Shown: positions 1-7,535 of the stretch, in pieces | How positions within the stretch are numbered: position 1 is the stretch's first letter | Layout of the letters: every line of letters starts with the position of its first letter | DNA from: Treponema sp. | GTDB taxonomy: Bacteria; Spirochaetota; Spirochaetia; Treponematales; Breznakiellaceae | Length of the DNA: 17,702 nucleotides | Direction: 5' to 3' | Assembly (NCBI GenBank): GCA_031264395.1 | Contig: JAISEB010000027.1 | Span: 1 to 17,702 of the forward strand | Made by a program: the position numbers and the translations under genes | Notes under the pieces: generated by a model | Databases searched by the model: none | Told to the model about the DNA's origin: nothing | Seen by the model: only the letters and a program-made list of their open reading frames with translations

Positions 1-404
1 GTATGATTTTTCGCGTGGCTTACCGAATTGCCGGTTACCGTATGTTTTCCGCAGATATCGCAGGTCCGTGACATAACATCCTTCCTTGTGTATAACTGGG
101 CGAAAAACGCCCGGAACCATCATACTACCGGAAAAAGGGGGAAATGTAAAGGGGGGCAAGGCTCCTGTATTTGCTTTTTTCAACCTCGAATTTTCCTTAA
201 AAACGGTATGTTTTGAAGAAAATATTCACCGCAAGGTCGAAGAAGTCGAAAAAGGAAGAGAAAAAGGGGATTTGAAAGCAAAAACTTATTTGACTTTTTC
301 TCCTTTGCGGTTAAAAATTCTTCCAAAACTTGGTGGTTTCTTGGGATATGAAAGTAAATGCAGTCACCCTGAAGGGGGCACAGGCAGGGCAGCGGCAAAT
401 ATCG
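1..404. other. Intergenic region without a convincing gene
   Basis: Short open frames occur on both strands, but none has a ribosome binding site, recognisable domain or consistent coding character. Visible structure is a short hairpin at 98-112 (GGGCG, A5 loop, CGCCC) and the larger imperfect palindrome at 228-311. The sequence is AT-rich with purine tracts. The left-hand neighbour gene lies outside the window. Confidence 0.6.
228..311. repeat. Imperfect palindrome of about 84 nt
   Basis: The outer arms ACCGCAAGG (228-236) and CCTTTGCGGT (302-311) are complementary apart from one extra A. The similarity continues inward: read on the opposite strand, the right arm runs ACCGCAAAGGAGAAAAAGTC against ACCGCAAGGTCGAAGAAGTC on the left. 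A transcript could fold into one long imperfect stem. The purine-rich arm resembles dispersed intergenic palindromes of the type 'accgcaaagg...gaaga' that I recall from spirochaete and other bacterial genomes; that family link is from memory only. Confidence 0.5.
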
Positions 405-474
405 GCCCGCGGCCCCCGCGCTTACGCCCGTGATTCCCAATCACGCGTGATCCCCAACCGGCTGCACAAAAATC
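405..474 (+). repeat. 70-bp dispersed repeat, copy 1
   Basis: This stretch matches 7536-7605 in direct orientation with four substitutions in 70 positions (421 C/T, 445 G/C, 458 C/T, 462 C/T). It holds a GC-rich hairpin (CGCGG-CCC-CCGCG), a second hairpin GTGATT-CCC-AATCAC at 430-444, and two tandem 14-nt units beginning CGTGAT at 429 and 446. It ends with CTGCACAAAAATC, where copy 2 has TTGCAC. The layout resembles a REP/BIME-like element. It lies left of the deoR-type gene, so with copy 2 it brackets the sugar cassette. Confidence 0.85.
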
Positions 475-775
475 GGTGAAAATGTCCTATAGTGCAATGG
501 GAATCGTCAAAGAACAAGGTAAAATATCGAAGCAGACGAGCCGGAAACCTTGTATTGCGGCCATAAAAACGCCTTTGTTTTGACCCTTCCTTCTGGAAAG
601 CCGTCTGCCCAAAAATGAACGCCAGGTTTGGCCGCCCTGCCCTCAATGAAGAAGATGCCCATGCGTTCCCGGACGGTTTTAATGTGGACGGCATTCTCTG
701 CATGGAAGGCGGGAGGAAGGCCGGTAATGACTATATCGTTCATTTGGAAAGACAAGCCGGGATTTTTACCAGGAC
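475..775. other. Gap between repeat copy 1 and the deoR-type promoter
   Basis: No gene can be supported here. A minus-strand frame from an ATG at 743 to a stop near 507 (78 codons) has plausible amino-acid composition but no Shine-Dalgarno sequence and no family I recognise. A plus-strand frame from 616 to 780 (54 codons) is equally unsupported. Either could be decayed coding sequence. Confidence 0.4.
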
Positions 776-805
776 TTGACTCGTAACCCCCAATATGCTT
801 ATAAA
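776..805 (+). promoter_or_regulatory. Possible promoter of the DeoR-family gene
   Basis: TTGACT (776-781) and TATAAA (800-805) are separated by 18 nt. Transcription would begin near 812, leaving only about 10 nt of leader, with GGAG at 813-816 as ribosome binding site. The short leader makes the assignment uncertain. The TGATT cluster seen before the transporter operon is not repeated here. Confidence 0.4.
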
Positions 806-822
806 GATTATCGGAGTCTAAC

Positions 823-1647
823 ATGTTAATCTCAGAGCGGGAAAGAACCATCCTGAACTATCTTAGCGAGAAAAACTTTTCAAGTATCCATGAATTAATA
901 AAACGAACCAACGCATCACAGGCAACACTTAGGCGCGATCTCGACAGGCTCGAAAAGAACGGCTTGATAAAAAAAGTCCGCGGCGGAGCCATGATTGCGG
1001 AGGATAATAAAATTCCTGAAAGTATGATCGTTTTTGATCCCAGTTCAACTCCCTATGACATGCAACAGCCCTTTGATATCAGGATGCACAATAATGTAAG
1101 AAAAAAAATGTGCATAGCCAAAGAAGCGGCGGCCCTTTGCGGCAATAACGAAACCATTCTTATCGACGGCGGTACAACATCTTATTTTATGACAAAATTT
1201 TTAAAAAACAGTTCTATAAACATTCTGACAAATTCAATTATCATCGCTTATGAACTTGTAAGGACTAATAATAAAATTGTTATTTCCGAGGGAATTATAA
1301 CGCCAAACAACATGTTAATACTTGATTTTATCAATAAAAACCCCTTCTCCCATTTCAACATTTCAAAGGCCTTTATCCCCGTAGAGGGTTTTAATTTCCA
1401 CGGGCCTATTTCATCGGACATGTTTCATATGCGGATGAAATCATCTCTGATTGCTCAATCGGATTCGGTAATTATTCTGCTGGACTCTTCAAAATTCGAC
1501 CGCAACGGAACCCTTAGATTATGTGAACTCGACCAAATAGATACGGTTATTACCGATAAGGACATACCGTCCCGTTATATAGAACTGTTCAAAGCAAAAA
1601 ACATCAGGCTTATTATTGCAAAAGAAGAAACACCTCAAGCAATTTGA
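823..1647 (+). CDS. DeoR-family transcriptional regulator
   Basis: This is a probable cytoplasmic repressor of the neighbouring sugar operon. The 274-residue protein has the family layout. An N-terminal DeoR-type helix-turn-helix covers residues 5-57, with recognition helix ASQATLRRDLDRLE at 31-44 and the following KKVRGGA. A DeoRC sensor domain follows, with its typical D-G-G-T-T-S loop at 115-120; this domain usually binds a phosphorylated sugar. The ATG at 823 is preceded by GGAG with a 6-nt gap. The gene converges on the kinase at the end of the transporter operon, so regulator and target are transcribed toward each other. It is AT-rich: 21 of 60 bases at 1141-1200 are G or C, against 44 of 60 at 11041-11100 in gltB. 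Family assignment is secure; the target operon and effector are inferred from position. Confidence 0.9.
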   Translation: MLISERERTILNYLSEKNFSSIHELIKRTNASQATLRRDLDRLEKNGLIKKVRGGAMIAEDNKIPESMIVFDPSSTPYDMQQPFDIRMHNNVRKKMCIAKEAAALCGNNETILIDGGTTSYFMTKFLKNSSINILTNSIIIAYELVRTNNKIVISEGIITPNNMLILDFINKNPFSHFNISKAFIPVEGFNFHGPISSDMFHMRMKSSLIAQSDSVIILLDSSKFDRNGTLRLCELDQIDTVITDKDIPSRYIELFKAKNIRLIIAKEETPQAI

Positions 1648-1653
1648 TTCGTA

Positions 1654-1676
1654 GCGAAGGGGTTCATACCCCCCGC
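1654..1676. terminator. Weak hairpin between convergent genes
   Basis: GGGGT (1659-1663), a TCAT loop and ACCCC (1668-1672) form a stem that an outer GCG/CGC pair (1654-1656 with 1674-1676) can extend. It sits between the convergent deoR-type and kinase genes and could end transcription from either side. Neither strand has a clear T-tract, so it is not a canonical intrinsic terminator. Confidence 0.3.
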
Positions 1677-1731
1677 TCTTCAGAACAAGGAGAGTCATTG
1701 GCGGAATGGGTCCATGCCGCTCATACGCAAG

Positions 1732-3249
1732 TCAAGTCCCCGGCGAAAGCCAATAGTCATCAAGCAATTGTTCGATTTTCCGGTAAGAACTTGTTTTCTC
1801 ATTCATCAGGGGCCTTTCCGCCGGATCGCCGGTTACCGGACGGGCGTAACGGGCGCCGATACGCCGGCACGATTCGGTGTAACCGGAATCGATTCCAAGA
1901 CCTACCAGAACTGGTATAATAGCGCCGAGGCATGTGGTCTCGGAACACGAAGCATGTACCACATTACGGGACAGCGCCGCTGAAAGGATGCTGAGGAACA
2001 CCTGGGAATTGGCTCCTCCGCCGCAGACATGCACCCTATTGACCGCTACATCCTTGGGAATCGCCTCGAAATGATTTCTGTGGTTAATCGCTATACCCTC
2101 ATACAAGGCCCTAAGAAAATGGGCCATTGAATGCCATGGTCTTATCCCGTAAAAACCCGCGGATGCTTCTGGTATCAATTGGGAACCGTAAAGATAAGGA
2201 TGGTATATCAACATTTCATCCTTGGGACATTCAGCTACCAGGGCGTCGCAAATCGCCAATATGGATTGACCCGCATCGGCCTTTGCCGCAACGCGGATAC
2301 TCTGCTCATGCAGCCTGATAAACCAGTCGAGATTAACAAAAGACGCCGGGCTGGAACTCATCAGGAGGTATTTGCCGGGAACAGCATAGCTGCGGATGAG
2401 CCAGCGTTTCCGGCTTTCCTTGTCCAGAATGGGCGTATCCGTAACCAAATCGTTCCCGCTCCAGCTGCCGGTTATAATGCAGACATCCCCCTCTTCAACA
2501 CAGCCGGCCCCCAATGCCGAACCGGAACAATCGTGCATTCCGGAAAATACCGGAACGTCTTTGAAACAAGGCAGCCGTTCGGCCAGTTCGGAAGAAACAC
2601 GGCCGGCAATCTCCTGGGAAGGTACTTGGGGCACTGTCTTGCCATAAGCTTCCTGAATATCCAGAAGTTCAAAAATCTCTTTCCGGTATACCCCAAGAGT
2701 ATCCGTAAGAGTTGCACTGGAATCGGAATAATCGGTACATATCCTGCCGGTAAGCCTGTATTTGATCCAGTCCTTTATAAAAACAATACTGTGGCTTCTT
2801 GTATAGGTATCATAATCATGCTGTTTATACCACTTAAGCAGAGCGGCGGGGGTTCCCGAATACGGAGATTCTCCCGCTATGGCATAGTACTCTTCATACT
2901 GCGGGGCGGCTTCCCATTCACGCAGAATCGACGCCGCCCTGGTATCAAGAGACGATATGGCGGGGGAGATCGGAACCCCGGCCTTATCCAGCATCAACAG
3001 GCCATCGCCGGCTCCGGTACAGGTAACGGCAAGTACACGGTGGCGCTTGTCCCGCACCGCTTCATTCACGCGGACAAGAAGATCCGCCGTAAAAGACCAG
3101 ATTGTTTCGGGGTCTCTCTCCACAACCCCGCCTTTACGTTTTTCAAGTTCACAGGGGCTGCGTTCGATATGTACAATATACCCCTCCAGATCAAAGAGTA
3201 CGCATTTTAACGTACTGGAACCAATATCAATCGCAAGAATACAATCCAT
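1732..3249 (-). CDS. FGGY-family carbohydrate kinase
   Basis: ATP-dependent cytoplasmic kinase of 505 residues, normal FGGY length. The N-terminal phosphate-binding strand is at residues 6-17 (AIDIGSSTLKCV). The catalytic Asp is D240 in GMHDCSGSALGAG. The adenosine-site segment VCGGGANSQVFLS, the second family signature, is at 408-420. The overall pattern (ERD near 46, SPASFVNLDWF near 300) looks closest to L-xylulose/3-keto-L-gulonate kinase-like and YoaC-like members, but substrate cannot be read from sequence. The ATG at 3249 has GGGAAG three bases upstream and starts 13 nt after the dehydrogenase stop, as the last gene of the operon. The dehydrogenase-kinase pair resembles B. subtilis yoaD-yoaC (from memory). 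Xylulokinase or gluconokinase activity remains possible. Confidence 0.88.
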   Translation of the reverse strand: MDCILAIDIGSSTLKCVLFDLEGYIVHIERSPCELEKRKGGVVERDPETIWSFTADLLVRVNEAVRDKRHRVLAVTCTGAGDGLLMLDKAGVPISPAISSLDTRAASILREWEAAPQYEEYYAIAGESPYSGTPAALLKWYKQHDYDTYTRSHSIVFIKDWIKYRLTGRICTDYSDSSATLTDTLGVYRKEIFELLDIQEAYGKTVPQVPSQEIAGRVSSELAERLPCFKDVPVFSGMHDCSGSALGAGCVEEGDVCIITGSWSGNDLVTDTPILDKESRKRWLIRSYAVPGKYLLMSSSPASFVNLDWFIRLHEQSIRVAAKADAGQSILAICDALVAECPKDEMLIYHPYLYGSQLIPEASAGFYGIRPWHSMAHFLRALYEGIAINHRNHFEAIPKDVAVNRVHVCGGGANSQVFLSILSAALSRNVVHASCSETTCLGAIIPVLVGLGIDSGYTESCRRIGARYARPVTGDPAERPLMNEKTSSYRKIEQLLDDYWLSPGT

Positions 3250-3262
3250 GATCTTCCCGTTG

Positions 3263-4267
3263 TTACTTTACCGTATGGTTCCGCGAACCTTTTTGATAAT
3301 CAATAAAATTACCATAAAGCAATTCAACAGATTTTTCCAGGGCCTCCGGGGTCGAACCTGCTATATGAGAAGTCAGCACCAGGTTATCAAGACGGAGATA
3401 TTCGCTGTCTTTACACAGGGGTTCTTCCGGAAATACATCCAGGGCGGCGCCTCTTATTTTTTTATTCCGAAGAGCCTCAAGCAGGGCCGCGGCATCAATA
3501 ATTTCCGCCCGGGCGGTGTTAACGAGAAAGGCGCTGCCTTTCATAAGTTCTATTTCCCGCCGGCCTATTAATCCTTTTGTCGCTTCGGTCAGACGGACGT
3601 GGATTGAAACAAAGTCGGAAGTCTTGATTAACTCGTCAAGGCCAATGTTCTCCGCGCAGGTTGTATTTTCCTTGTAATAGGGATCATAGTACACGATTTT
3701 ACATCCAAAACCGGCTAATTTTCTGGCTACCAAACGCCCGATCTCTCCGAATCCGATCAGGCCTACCTGTTTTTTTTCCAATTCGACCGGTTCATAGGAA
3801 AATTCTTTTTTCCAGTGGCCGAGTTTCAGCGCGTGATGAGCATAGGCCAGATTGCGGGAAACCGCCAGCATCATACCGATGGTAAATTCGGCAACCGCTA
3901 CCGCGTTTCTGCCGGAAATATTGATCACCGGAACACCGGAGCTTCTGGCAGCTTTCAAATCCACATTGCTAACCCCCGTCCGGGATACTCCTATCAATTT
4001 GATCTTTTGTACCATTGACGCAGGTACGGGACAGAAATCAACAAAGAGGGCATCCTTCCCCTGAAGATGTTTCTTTACAATATCAAGAGATACGTCATCG
4101 GGAATACTCCCTTTTTCCATGGTTCGAACAATAGCCTCCAGCTCACTGCGGTCATCCGGCCCCCATTGAACAACTTTAACCTCATGCCCTGCTTCGGTTA
4201 ACATAAACAAACGGCTCTCAAACTGCTGTTGAGTTACAAATGCATCGCCGACAATCAATATTTTCAC
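3263..4267 (-). CDS. D-isomer-specific 2-hydroxyacid dehydrogenase
   Basis: NAD(P)-dependent interconversion of a 2-keto acid and a D-2-hydroxy acid is expected. The 334-residue protein shows the nucleotide-binding motif G-F-G-E-I-G at 172-177, followed by an acidic residue after the second strand (YYDPY, around 193-197), which favours NAD. The catalytic triad is in place: R253 in VNTARAEIID, E282 in PEEP and H301 in TSHIAGST. No C-terminal ACT domain is present, unlike many serine-pathway SerA enzymes, so a role in the catabolic operon is more likely than serine synthesis. The start is GTG at 4267, with AGGAG 7 nt upstream. It lies 13 nt after the second permease and 13 nt before the kinase. 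Substrate is unknown; a 2-keto sugar acid is a reasonable guess from context. Confidence 0.88.
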   Translation of the reverse strand: MKILIVGDAFVTQQQFESRLFMLTEAGHEVKVVQWGPDDRSELEAIVRTMEKGSIPDDVSLDIVKKHLQGKDALFVDFCPVPASMVQKIKLIGVSRTGVSNVDLKAARSSGVPVINISGRNAVAVAEFTIGMMLAVSRNLAYAHHALKLGHWKKEFSYEPVELEKKQVGLIGFGEIGRLVARKLAGFGCKIVYYDPYYKENTTCAENIGLDELIKTSDFVSIHVRLTEATKGLIGRREIELMKGSAFLVNTARAEIIDAAALLEALRNKKIRGAALDVFPEEPLCKDSEYLRLDNLVLTSHIAGSTPEALEKSVELLYGNFIDYQKGSRNHTVK

Positions 4268-4280
4268 CTGTTCGCTCCTG

Positions 4281-5126
4281 CTAACCTTTTACCGCTCCAA
4301 AACTAAGCCCTCTTATGAGAGACTTTTGAACAAAGAAGAACATAATCGTAAGAGGAATTATCAAAACGGAACCGGCGGCGGCCATGCTGTTCCATTCTAT
4401 ACCGGTATCAGTAACAAAGGAGGCAATGGCAACCGGCAGCGTCTTTGTATGCATACTGGAGAGGATTAAAGCAAAGATAAATTCACTCCAGGACAAGACA
4501 AACACAAAAACTCCGGTAGCAAAAAGTCCCGGTTTGGCGATAGGGTATACGATGCCAAAAATTATTTTTATTTTTGTACAGCCGTCAAGCATAGCCGATT
4601 CGTCCAGCTCTGCCGGTATATCGTCAAAAAACCCCTTTGTCATCCAAACCACATAGGGAAGGTTTAATACCGAATAAACAATTATCATTCCGGGGAAAGT
4701 ATCCAAAAGGGCGAACCTTGACATAACAAGGTATATCGGAATCAAAACAGCAATAGCAGGCAGCATGCGCTGGGTCAGTATCCAGAACGCCACATGGTCG
4801 GTAAATTTGTTCTTGAGCCTCGATATAGTATATGCCGCAAAAGAACCGGTTATCAGGGAAATCGCCGTAGAAAAAACACAAATAATAATACTGTTTTTAA
4901 AATACAAGAAAAACTTCAATGTAGAAAATACCTTGCGGTAATTGTCCAGGGTCGGCGTGAAGGACAAATTGGGCGTCAGGGTTTGAACATAATTTCTCGG
5001 TTGAAATGATACGGAGATAAAATAGAAAAAAGGAATAAGGATAACAAGGATTACAACTACAAGGAACATCCTCCTTACCGTTACGCCTATGATGGAAATC
5101 ACGCGGGATCTTGTACGAGAAGCCAT
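4281..5126 (-). CDS. ABC sugar transporter permease, MalG/CUT1 type
   Basis: Inner-membrane permease half of a binding-protein-dependent importer; 281 residues with about six hydrophobic segments, the first at roughly 20-40. The EAA-like loop that docks on the ATPase is at about 173-195 (ELDESAMLDGC, ending with the conserved G191 before IVYP). The ATG at 5126 is preferred over an upstream in-frame ATG at 5159: it follows the stop of the first permease by one base and has AGGAAAGG 8 nt upstream, giving translational coupling instead of a 32-nt overlap. Second membrane component of the operon, paired with the gene just upstream. Confidence 0.92.
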   Translation of the reverse strand: MASRTRSRVISIIGVTVRRMFLVVVILVILIPFFYFISVSFQPRNYVQTLTPNLSFTPTLDNYRKVFSTLKFFLYFKNSIIICVFSTAISLITGSFAAYTISRLKNKFTDHVAFWILTQRMLPAIAVLIPIYLVMSRFALLDTFPGMIIVYSVLNLPYVVWMTKGFFDDIPAELDESAMLDGCTKIKIIFGIVYPIAKPGLFATGVFVFVLSWSEFIFALILSSMHTKTLPVAIASFVTDTGIEWNSMAAAGSVLIIPLTIMFFFVQKSLIRGLSFGAVKG

Positions 5127-5127
5127 A

Positions 5128-6018
5128 CTATATACCTTTCCTGTATCTGTTGACCACAAACTGGGTTACCACGATAGTAACTATAAGCAAGATCAGCGAG
5201 GCCGCCGAGGCATAGGACGTATCAAAAATTTTGAACCCCTGCCTGTAAATATAAAAGCTGATAGTCTCCGTATGAGTTCCGGGACCTCCATAGGTCATAG
5301 TAAATATTTTATCATATTCCCTGATAGCATCCATGCCGCGAATCAGCAGGCTTATAAATATCGTGTTCTTTAACGAGGGAAGCGTAATATACCAAAATAT
5401 TTGATGTGACGCCGCTCCGTCTATTCTTGCCGCTTCAAAAAATTCCAGAGGCAATGACTGCAGACCGCTGTAAATAAACAGTAATATATAAGGCGTCCAC
5501 TGCCAGACATCAACCGTAATAACGGCAAACATGGAAATCACATTGTGGGCCAGAAAGGGAAAACGGTCAAGACCTATGATGGTAAGGAAATAGTTGACCA
5601 AACCCACGTCATAATTGAACATAAACCGCCACATCAGCCCGATTATAATCGGAGTAAGCATTATCGGCATAAGAAAAACAGTCAGCAAAATTCTGCCGAA
5701 AGTCCCTTCCTTGTTTAATGCCAGTGCAATCAAAAGGCCAAACAGAAATTCTATCGAAACGGCGACTGTCACATATATGAAGGTACGGACAAACGCCTGC
5801 AGAAACATCGGATCCGTAAAAAGCCTCCGGTAATTCTCAACCTGGACAAACCTGACCGGATCGAAGGGACGGGAAAGCGAATAGCTTGTAAAGCTGATAA
5901 AAATTGAATAAAGCAGAGGATAGATGTTTATCAATAAAAAGAGAACAATGCTGGGAACTAAAAGCAGATAATAGTACCGTGTTTTTTTATTTACAAAACC
6001 GGATAATCCCCTAAACAT
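5128..6018 (-). CDS. ABC sugar transporter permease, MalF/CUT1 type
   Basis: Inner-membrane permease of 296 residues with about six membrane segments, the first at 18-42. The ATPase-docking EAA loop is clear at 195-214 (EAARIDGAAS...YITLP). The C-terminal region contains TYGGPGTHTETISFYIY, typical of CUT1 permeases. The ATG at 6018 has only a weak GAGAG ribosome binding site. It is separated from the binding-protein gene by 84 nt carrying a strong stem-loop, and its stop lies one base before the second permease start. Neither it nor any neighbour encodes the ATP-hydrolysing subunit, so a shared ATPase from elsewhere is presumably used. Confidence 0.92.
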   Translation of the reverse strand: MFRGLSGFVNKKTRYYYLLLVPSIVLFLLINIYPLLYSIFISFTSYSLSRPFDPVRFVQVENYRRLFTDPMFLQAFVRTFIYVTVAVSIEFLFGLLIALALNKEGTFGRILLTVFLMPIMLTPIIIGLMWRFMFNYDVGLVNYFLTIIGLDRFPFLAHNVISMFAVITVDVWQWTPYILLFIYSGLQSLPLEFFEAARIDGAASHQIFWYITLPSLKNTIFISLLIRGMDAIREYDKIFTMTYGGPGTHTETISFYIYRQGFKIFDTSYASAASLILLIVTIVVTQFVVNRYRKGI

Positions 6019-6060
6019 GAAGCAACACTCTCTTTGTTGTAAAAACTGATACTTGTTATG

Positions 6061-6092
6061 AAATCCTTGGCATGGAAAAATGCCAAGGATTT
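6061..6092 (-). promoter_or_regulatory. Intercistronic stem-loop between binding-protein and permease genes
   Basis: A perfect 13-bp inverted repeat, AAATCCTTGGCAT (6061-6073) and ATGCCAAGGATTT (6080-6092), encloses a 6-nt loop. In the operon direction no T-tract follows, so partial read-through is expected. In comparable sugar operons such a hairpin protects the binding-protein mRNA end and lowers permease expression. On the plus strand a T-run follows the stem, but no plus-strand gene ends here. Confidence 0.65.
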
Positions 6093-6102
6093 TTTGTCTC
6101 TT

Positions 6103-7398
6103 TTACTTCCTGAGCATGGGAGTAACGTCTCTTATCGCAGCATCAAGGGCAGCCTTCGGCTCCATCTCCCCGGAAACAGCCTGGGCGATGCGTACGTTCA
6201 ACACTTCCCCTATTTGAGCCCCTTCAACACCATGATAGAAGATTACCGATTTCTCCAATATAGAGACTATGGCGCTCACGTGCGGATTCACGGCAAGCAA
6301 TTGGGGATTCTGCGCCTGGGACAGACGTGAAGCATGCTGGCGGCCGTTAATCTGCATGTTGGCTACATTGGCGCGATCAGTTAACCACATTACCGTATAG
6401 GCGGCGGCGTCCGCTTTTTTCGAATAGCTTGAAACGCCAAAGGCCCATCCGCCAAGACAAGCGCTATATTTGGCGGTAGCGCCGGGTTTAACCGGAAAGG
6501 CGATGCTCTTTACTTTGCCTTTAACGGGAATGCCGGGAGCCTCCAGTTCAGGGGTTATACCGGAAGCGCTGATTCCCATGGCGATAAGGCCGTTCTTTAC
6601 ATTTTCATTAAGCTCATGCTCGCCATAAGCATCAATATCCGGGGGACAATACTTCTTAAGTTCAATAAGGAAATTAATGGCGTCGATGCCAGCCTGGCTG
6701 TTAAAAACAGGCTGATCGTTGGCGTCAAACAGCTCTCCGCCGGCCGCGAAAAGCAGGGGAGCCCACGCCAAGGTCAAATTCCACCCCCGCCGGGCGGGAA
6801 ACCCAAAACCATACTGATCGATTCTGCCGTCACCATTGGTATCCTTGGTCAAGGCCTTGGCGGCGTTTAACACATCGGTCCATGTTTTCGGCTCGCTCAG
6901 CCCTTCGGCGGCAAGAAGATCGGTCCGGTAAAGGAAAATACGGGTGTCCGGCTGATAGGGGAACCAATATACATCGCTGCCGCCGTTAAATTCCTTCCAG
7001 ACATAAGGAATCATGTCATTAAGCTCTACATTAGGATAGCCCGAGCTGCCTATATACTTGGTTAAAGGAGTCGCAAATTGGGCATACTCATAGGACCATT
7101 CGGTACAGGGATTGATAATATCGTATCGTTTACCCCCGGTAGCATCAGCAAGCTGCCGCGCCCGGATATCCTCATAGGGAACCTGATCCACCCTCAGTTC
7201 AATGCCCGTCTCCGCTTTCAATTTCGGCGCAAGCACATTGATGATGTATTCCGTATCCAGGCTGGTAAAAATCAACGCATTTACCACAGTTCCGGCAAAG
7301 GGCTTATCGCTCGAAGCCTGATCGGAACCGCGGGCAAATACAGCCCCGGAAAAAATAAGGGCACACAGAACAAAAACAATACCTTTCTTTAGAATCAT
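6103..7398 (-). CDS. ABC transporter extracellular sugar-binding protein
   Basis: Periplasmic substrate-capture protein of 431 residues, the usual size for family 1 solute-binding proteins. A signal peptide covers residues 1-22 (basic MILKK, hydrophobic core, cleavage likely after VFA); no lipobox precedes a suitable cysteine, so it is predicted to be soluble rather than lipid-anchored. The segment DTNGDGRIDQYGF at 186-198, an EF-hand-like loop, is common in CUT1 binding proteins. GGWAFGVSSYSKKADAA near 340 and the C-terminal helices also match the fold. The ATG at 7398 has an ideal AGGAGG 5 nt upstream. First gene of the operon, followed by a stem-loop that probably keeps its expression above the permeases. 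The ligand cannot be named. Confidence 0.92.
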   Translation of the reverse strand: MILKKGIVFVLCALIFSGAVFARGSDQASSDKPFAGTVVNALIFTSLDTEYIINVLAPKLKAETGIELRVDQVPYEDIRARQLADATGGKRYDIINPCTEWSYEYAQFATPLTKYIGSSGYPNVELNDMIPYVWKEFNGGSDVYWFPYQPDTRIFLYRTDLLAAEGLSEPKTWTDVLNAAKALTKDTNGDGRIDQYGFGFPARRGWNLTLAWAPLLFAAGGELFDANDQPVFNSQAGIDAINFLIELKKYCPPDIDAYGEHELNENVKNGLIAMGISASGITPELEAPGIPVKGKVKSIAFPVKPGATAKYSACLGGWAFGVSSYSKKADAAAYTVMWLTDRANVANMQINGRQHASRLSQAQNPQLLAVNPHVSAIVSILEKSVIFYHGVEGAQIGEVLNVRIAQAVSGEMEPKAALDAAIRDVTPMLRK

Positions 7399-7426
7399 AT
7401 CTGCCTCCTGAGAATTAATATGATTG

Positions 7427-7456
7427 ATTGTAAGTCCACATTCTCAGCGGTGTCAA
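7427..7456 (-). promoter_or_regulatory. Promoter of the transporter/dehydrogenase/kinase operon
   Basis: On the minus strand TTGACA (7456-7451) is followed after 18 nt by TACAAT (7432-7427), close to the sigma-70 consensus. Transcription would start near 7420, giving a leader of about 20 nt that contains AGGAGG (7409-7404). An alternative TTACAA hexamer gives 17-nt spacing. Confidence 0.75.
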
Positions 7457-7463
7457 GAAAAAA

Positions 7464-7492
7464 AATCATTTTTAATCAAAAATAATCAAAAA
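7464..7492 (-). promoter_or_regulatory. Triple TGATT motif phased at 10 bp, putative operator
   Basis: On the minus strand the pentamer TGATT occurs three times at exactly 10-bp intervals (plus-strand AATCA at 7464, 7474 and 7484); two units are the identical decamer TTTTTGATTA. The array ends just upstream of the -35 box. One motif per helical turn suits a DeoR-type oligomer or another regulator; the AT-richness could alternatively make it an UP element. Two AATCA copies in the opposite sense overlap the -10 region (7421-7429). Confidence 0.5.
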
Positions 7493-7535
7493 CGTGCTTG
7501 GATATGAGAGGAAGTCAGATTCATAGGAGCGGGCC

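Noticed and set aside
2131..3210. Long plus-strand open frame opposite the kinase gene
   Set aside because: It lies wholly antisense to a kinase with intact motifs, lacks a ribosome binding site and has no recognisable domain.
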